Positions 6,016 to 7,694 of a DNA stretch of 7,694 nt are shown piece after piece. This DNA is from Candidatus Firestoneibacteriota bacterium (GTDB lineage: Bacteria; Oederibacteriota; JAAXVQ01; JAUVAV01), in assembly GCA_030635415.1 (NCBI GenBank), contig DAOVYW010000113.1:1-7694 (forward strand), in the 5' to 3' direction. Every line of letters begins with the position of its first letter. The stretch's first letter is position 1. The position numbers and the translations under genes were made by a program. Below the pieces are notes generated by a model. The model was not told the origin of the DNA, did no database searches, and worked only from the letters and a program-made list of their open reading frames with translations.

Positions 6016-7694
6016 CTATATCCTTGGTGATTTTTTTAGTAAATTAAGGTTTTTCCCCTTGATCTCAATAACCACCGGAGCTCCACTGGTAAAAGCGGAT
6101 ACCTGCAAAGCGCTGTCCTGGGCGATATACTCAAAACGGGCCGGACCGGTATCCAACTGTTCTACTCGTTGCTTAACCTCCTGAATAACATCATGGGTGG
6201 AACGCTTTCTTTTCTTTTTTAAATTGATCATAATAGTACTTTGATGCGATCCCATGGCTTCCGCTGCCGGCCCAATCGTTTCGTCCTTGGACGATCCGAT
6301 ATTCACCGTCACATCCCTGATTTCCGGAATCACCAGTAATATCTTTTCCACTTGGCGGCATACCTTATCCGTGATTTTAATCAAGGCGCCGGTCGGCAAA
6401 TTAACCTTGATTATAAACTGGCTCTGATCAACTTTAGGCATAAACTCTTTATTAATGGGAAATAGTAACAGCATGCTAAGGCAAAAAATCATAAAAACCA
6501 GGCCTAAATTCCTTCCCGGACGTTCCATGAATTTCAAGAGCAGACGCGCAAAGAAAGCTTCCATGGCGTGTAAAACCGGCTCTACTTTCCGTAAATACCT
6601 GACTTCGTTTAATTGCCGTTCCCCTCCCCGGGAAACCAGCATGGGAATCAAAAGCAGCGCTCCGCCCAGCGAAGCAAGCAAGGCAAAGGTCACGGTTAAA
6701 GCCAACTCGGAAAATAATTGCCCGGCCACCCCTTTGACAAAAATCATGGGAAGAAAAACCGTGATGGTGGTAAAAGTGGAAGCTATAATAGCCGAAGAAA
6801 CCTCCATTGTTCCCACTACTGCCGCTTCTTTGGGCTGCAAACCCAACTGGCAATGCCGGTAAATATTTTCAATGCATACAATAGCGTCGTCCACCAACCG
6901 GCCGACGCCCAGCGCCAATCCGCCCAGAGACATCATATTTAAGGTAATTCCTTGAAAATACATCAGGGAAAAAGTCGCCAGAATTGAAATGGGGATGGCG
7001 GTGATTACAATCATGGAACTTCTAATATTCCGGAGAAAAAGCAGGATAACTAAAAAAGCTAAAATCCCACCAATAATGGCATCTTCAAATACCCGGTCAA
7101 TGGACTGCTTAACAAACAGGGATTGATCATAGACAGTTACGATCCGGACTTTACGTCCCCGGGGAAGATCCCCCTGGATTTTCCGGAGCGCCTGCTTAAC
7201 GTTGTCAACCACTTCCAGCGTATTGGTACCGGCTTGTTTTTGTATAGTGATGGAAATATTTTCCTTACCGTTATAGCGGGAAATCGATGTTTGTTCCTTA
7301 AAACCATCTTCTACCTCACCTATGTCCGAGAGTAATATAACCCGGTTATCGACTTTGCGCTTGGGATTATCCGCCGCTTCGGTTAGGGGCGAACCGACTA
7401 TCGACAGGGCCTTTTGCTCGTCAGCTTTGTATTCCTCGCTCTCATCCAGCCCTACCGGCGATTGGGCAATTTCCTTTAAAGTGGTAAATTCTCCCATGGT
7501 TCTTATCAAATAATCGTAAAAATGACCATGAATGGTTCCCGCCGGATAATTAATATTGGAATTTTTCAGGGTTTCCAGAACCGTAAGCGGGGAAATACCG
7601 GTGGCATTCAAGCGACCTAAATCCATGGTAACCAGAATCTCCCGTTCTAAACCTCCGGCGATTTGAACCGATGCCACACCCTCCGCTTTTTCTA
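6016..7694 (-). CDS. RND efflux permease 1, N-terminal fragment (5' end outside the window, frame broken at 3' end)
   Basis: This is the first part of an inner-membrane RND (resistance-nodulation-division) drug/proton antiporter of the hydrophobe/amphiphile class. The frame is open to the right edge. The codons before the GTG at 7677 read E-K-A-E-G, matching the usual 'GV' turn of the porter domain, so that GTG is an internal valine and about 165 residues are missing by comparison with permease 2. Numbering from 7677: porter domain at 1-185, TM2-TM6 at about 195-350, TM7 at about 390-408, then the second periplasmic half. TM4 carries GRLVDDAIVCIENIYR with the proton-relay Asp pair at residues 263-264, similar to SwrC-like permeases. 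A hydrophilic stretch at about 76-110 makes the porter domain about 30 residues longer than in permease 2. The frame ends at TAG 6016-6018, just after the A7 run, in the middle of a domain; the rest of the protein continues in the next frame. Either the gene is frameshifted or the two parts are joined by slippage. Confidence 0.9.
   Translation of the reverse strand, partial: EKAEGVASVQIAGGLEREILVTMDLGRLNATGISPLTVLETLKNSNINYPAGTIHGHFYDYLIRTMGEFTTLKEIAQSPVGLDESEEYKADEQKALSIVGSPLTEAADNPKRKVDNRVILLSDIGEVEDGFKEQTSISRYNGKENISITIQKQAGTNTLEVVDNVKQALRKIQGDLPRGRKVRIVTVYDQSLFVKQSIDRVFEDAIIGGILAFLVILLFLRNIRSSMIVITAIPISILATFSLMYFQGITLNMMSLGGLALGVGRLVDDAIVCIENIYRHCQLGLQPKEAAVVGTMEVSSAIIASTFTTITVFLPMIFVKGVAGQLFSELALTVTFALLASLGGALLLIPMLVSRGGERQLNEVRYLRKVEPVLHAMEAFFARLLLKFMERPGRNLGLVFMIFCLSMLLLFPINKEFMPKVDQSQFIIKVNLPTGALIKITDKVCRQVEKILLVIPEIRDVTVNIGSSKDETIGPAAEAMGSHQSTIMINLKKKRKRSTHDVIQEVKQRVEQLDTGPARFEYIAQDSALQVSAFTSGAPVVIEIKGKNLNLLKKSPRI
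6031..6037 (-). other. A7 run at the frame break: slippery heptamer or indel site
   Basis: On the coding strand the run reads CTA AAA AAA TCA, so the heptamer A AAA AAA sits in the X XXY YYZ phase of a -1 slippage site. A one-base backward slip gives AAA AAA ATC ACC AAG GAT and restores the RND reading frame. Without it, translation stops at TAG five codons later (6016-6018). An eighth A would restore the frame in the same way. An AAGGGG lies 17 nt upstream (6055-6060), farther than the roughly 10 nt of the dnaX stimulator. I see only a weak 5-bp hairpin (ATTCC/GGAAT) about 26 nt downstream. The frame break is certain in this sequence. Whether it is programmed, a mutation or an assembly error cannot be told from here. 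Confidence 0.85.

Noticed and set aside
7675..7677. GTG at 7677 as the true start of permease 1
   Set aside because: The frame stays open to the edge, and both the GTG and the upstream codons align with the conserved porter-domain turn. TM1 and the first porter segment would be missing, so the gene is cut by the window.

Overview
The window is the interior of one minus-strand operon that encodes most of a tripartite RND efflux system. Reading in the direction of transcription (right to left), it holds an RND permease whose 5' end lies outside the window, a second complete RND permease, and a TolC-type outer-membrane channel. A ribosome binding site for a further gene then runs off the left edge. 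An outer-membrane factor together with inner-membrane RND pumps means a diderm (Gram-negative-type) bacterium. Base composition is moderate, and strong AGGAG-type ribosome binding sites are used. Nothing else identifies the lineage, and I do not name one.

Region by region: 4976-7694 is RND permease 1. It is open at the right edge, lacking roughly 165 N-terminal residues, and is broken at an A7 run (6031-6037) into an upstream frame ending at 6016 and a downstream frame ending at 4976. 1887-4970 is RND permease 2, complete at 1027 aa. 118-1854 (or 1881) is the outer-membrane factor, with a signal peptide and an unusual glutamate-rich segment before the channel domain. 1-117 is a short intergenic stretch with a near-perfect Shine-Dalgarno and an ATG followed two codons later by a stop; an open frame that would suit a gene start lies one base away. 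I see no plus-strand gene, RNA gene, mobile element, CRISPR array, promoter or terminator.

How the genes work together: permeases 1 and 2 are different paralogues separated by 5 bp. This layout recalls MdtBC/MuxBC-type pumps, in which two RND polypeptides form one heterotrimer. The channel gene follows directly, and a periplasmic adaptor gene would be expected upstream, beyond the right edge. Permease 1 keeps the classical Asp-Asp pair in TM4. Permease 2 has Asp-Ala there and Asn-Pro in the matching TM10 motif. This suggests, as inference only, a division of labour in which one subunit carries proton coupling and the other is weakened or altered.

The system is recognisable, not a new type. 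The points most worth a second look are the A7 frameshift, which sits in the exact phase of a -1 slippery heptamer, the degenerate proton-relay motifs of permease 2, the acidic N-terminal extension of the channel, and the broken-looking start of the next gene. Two single-base anomalies in one window also raise the possibility of ordinary assembly or sequencing errors.
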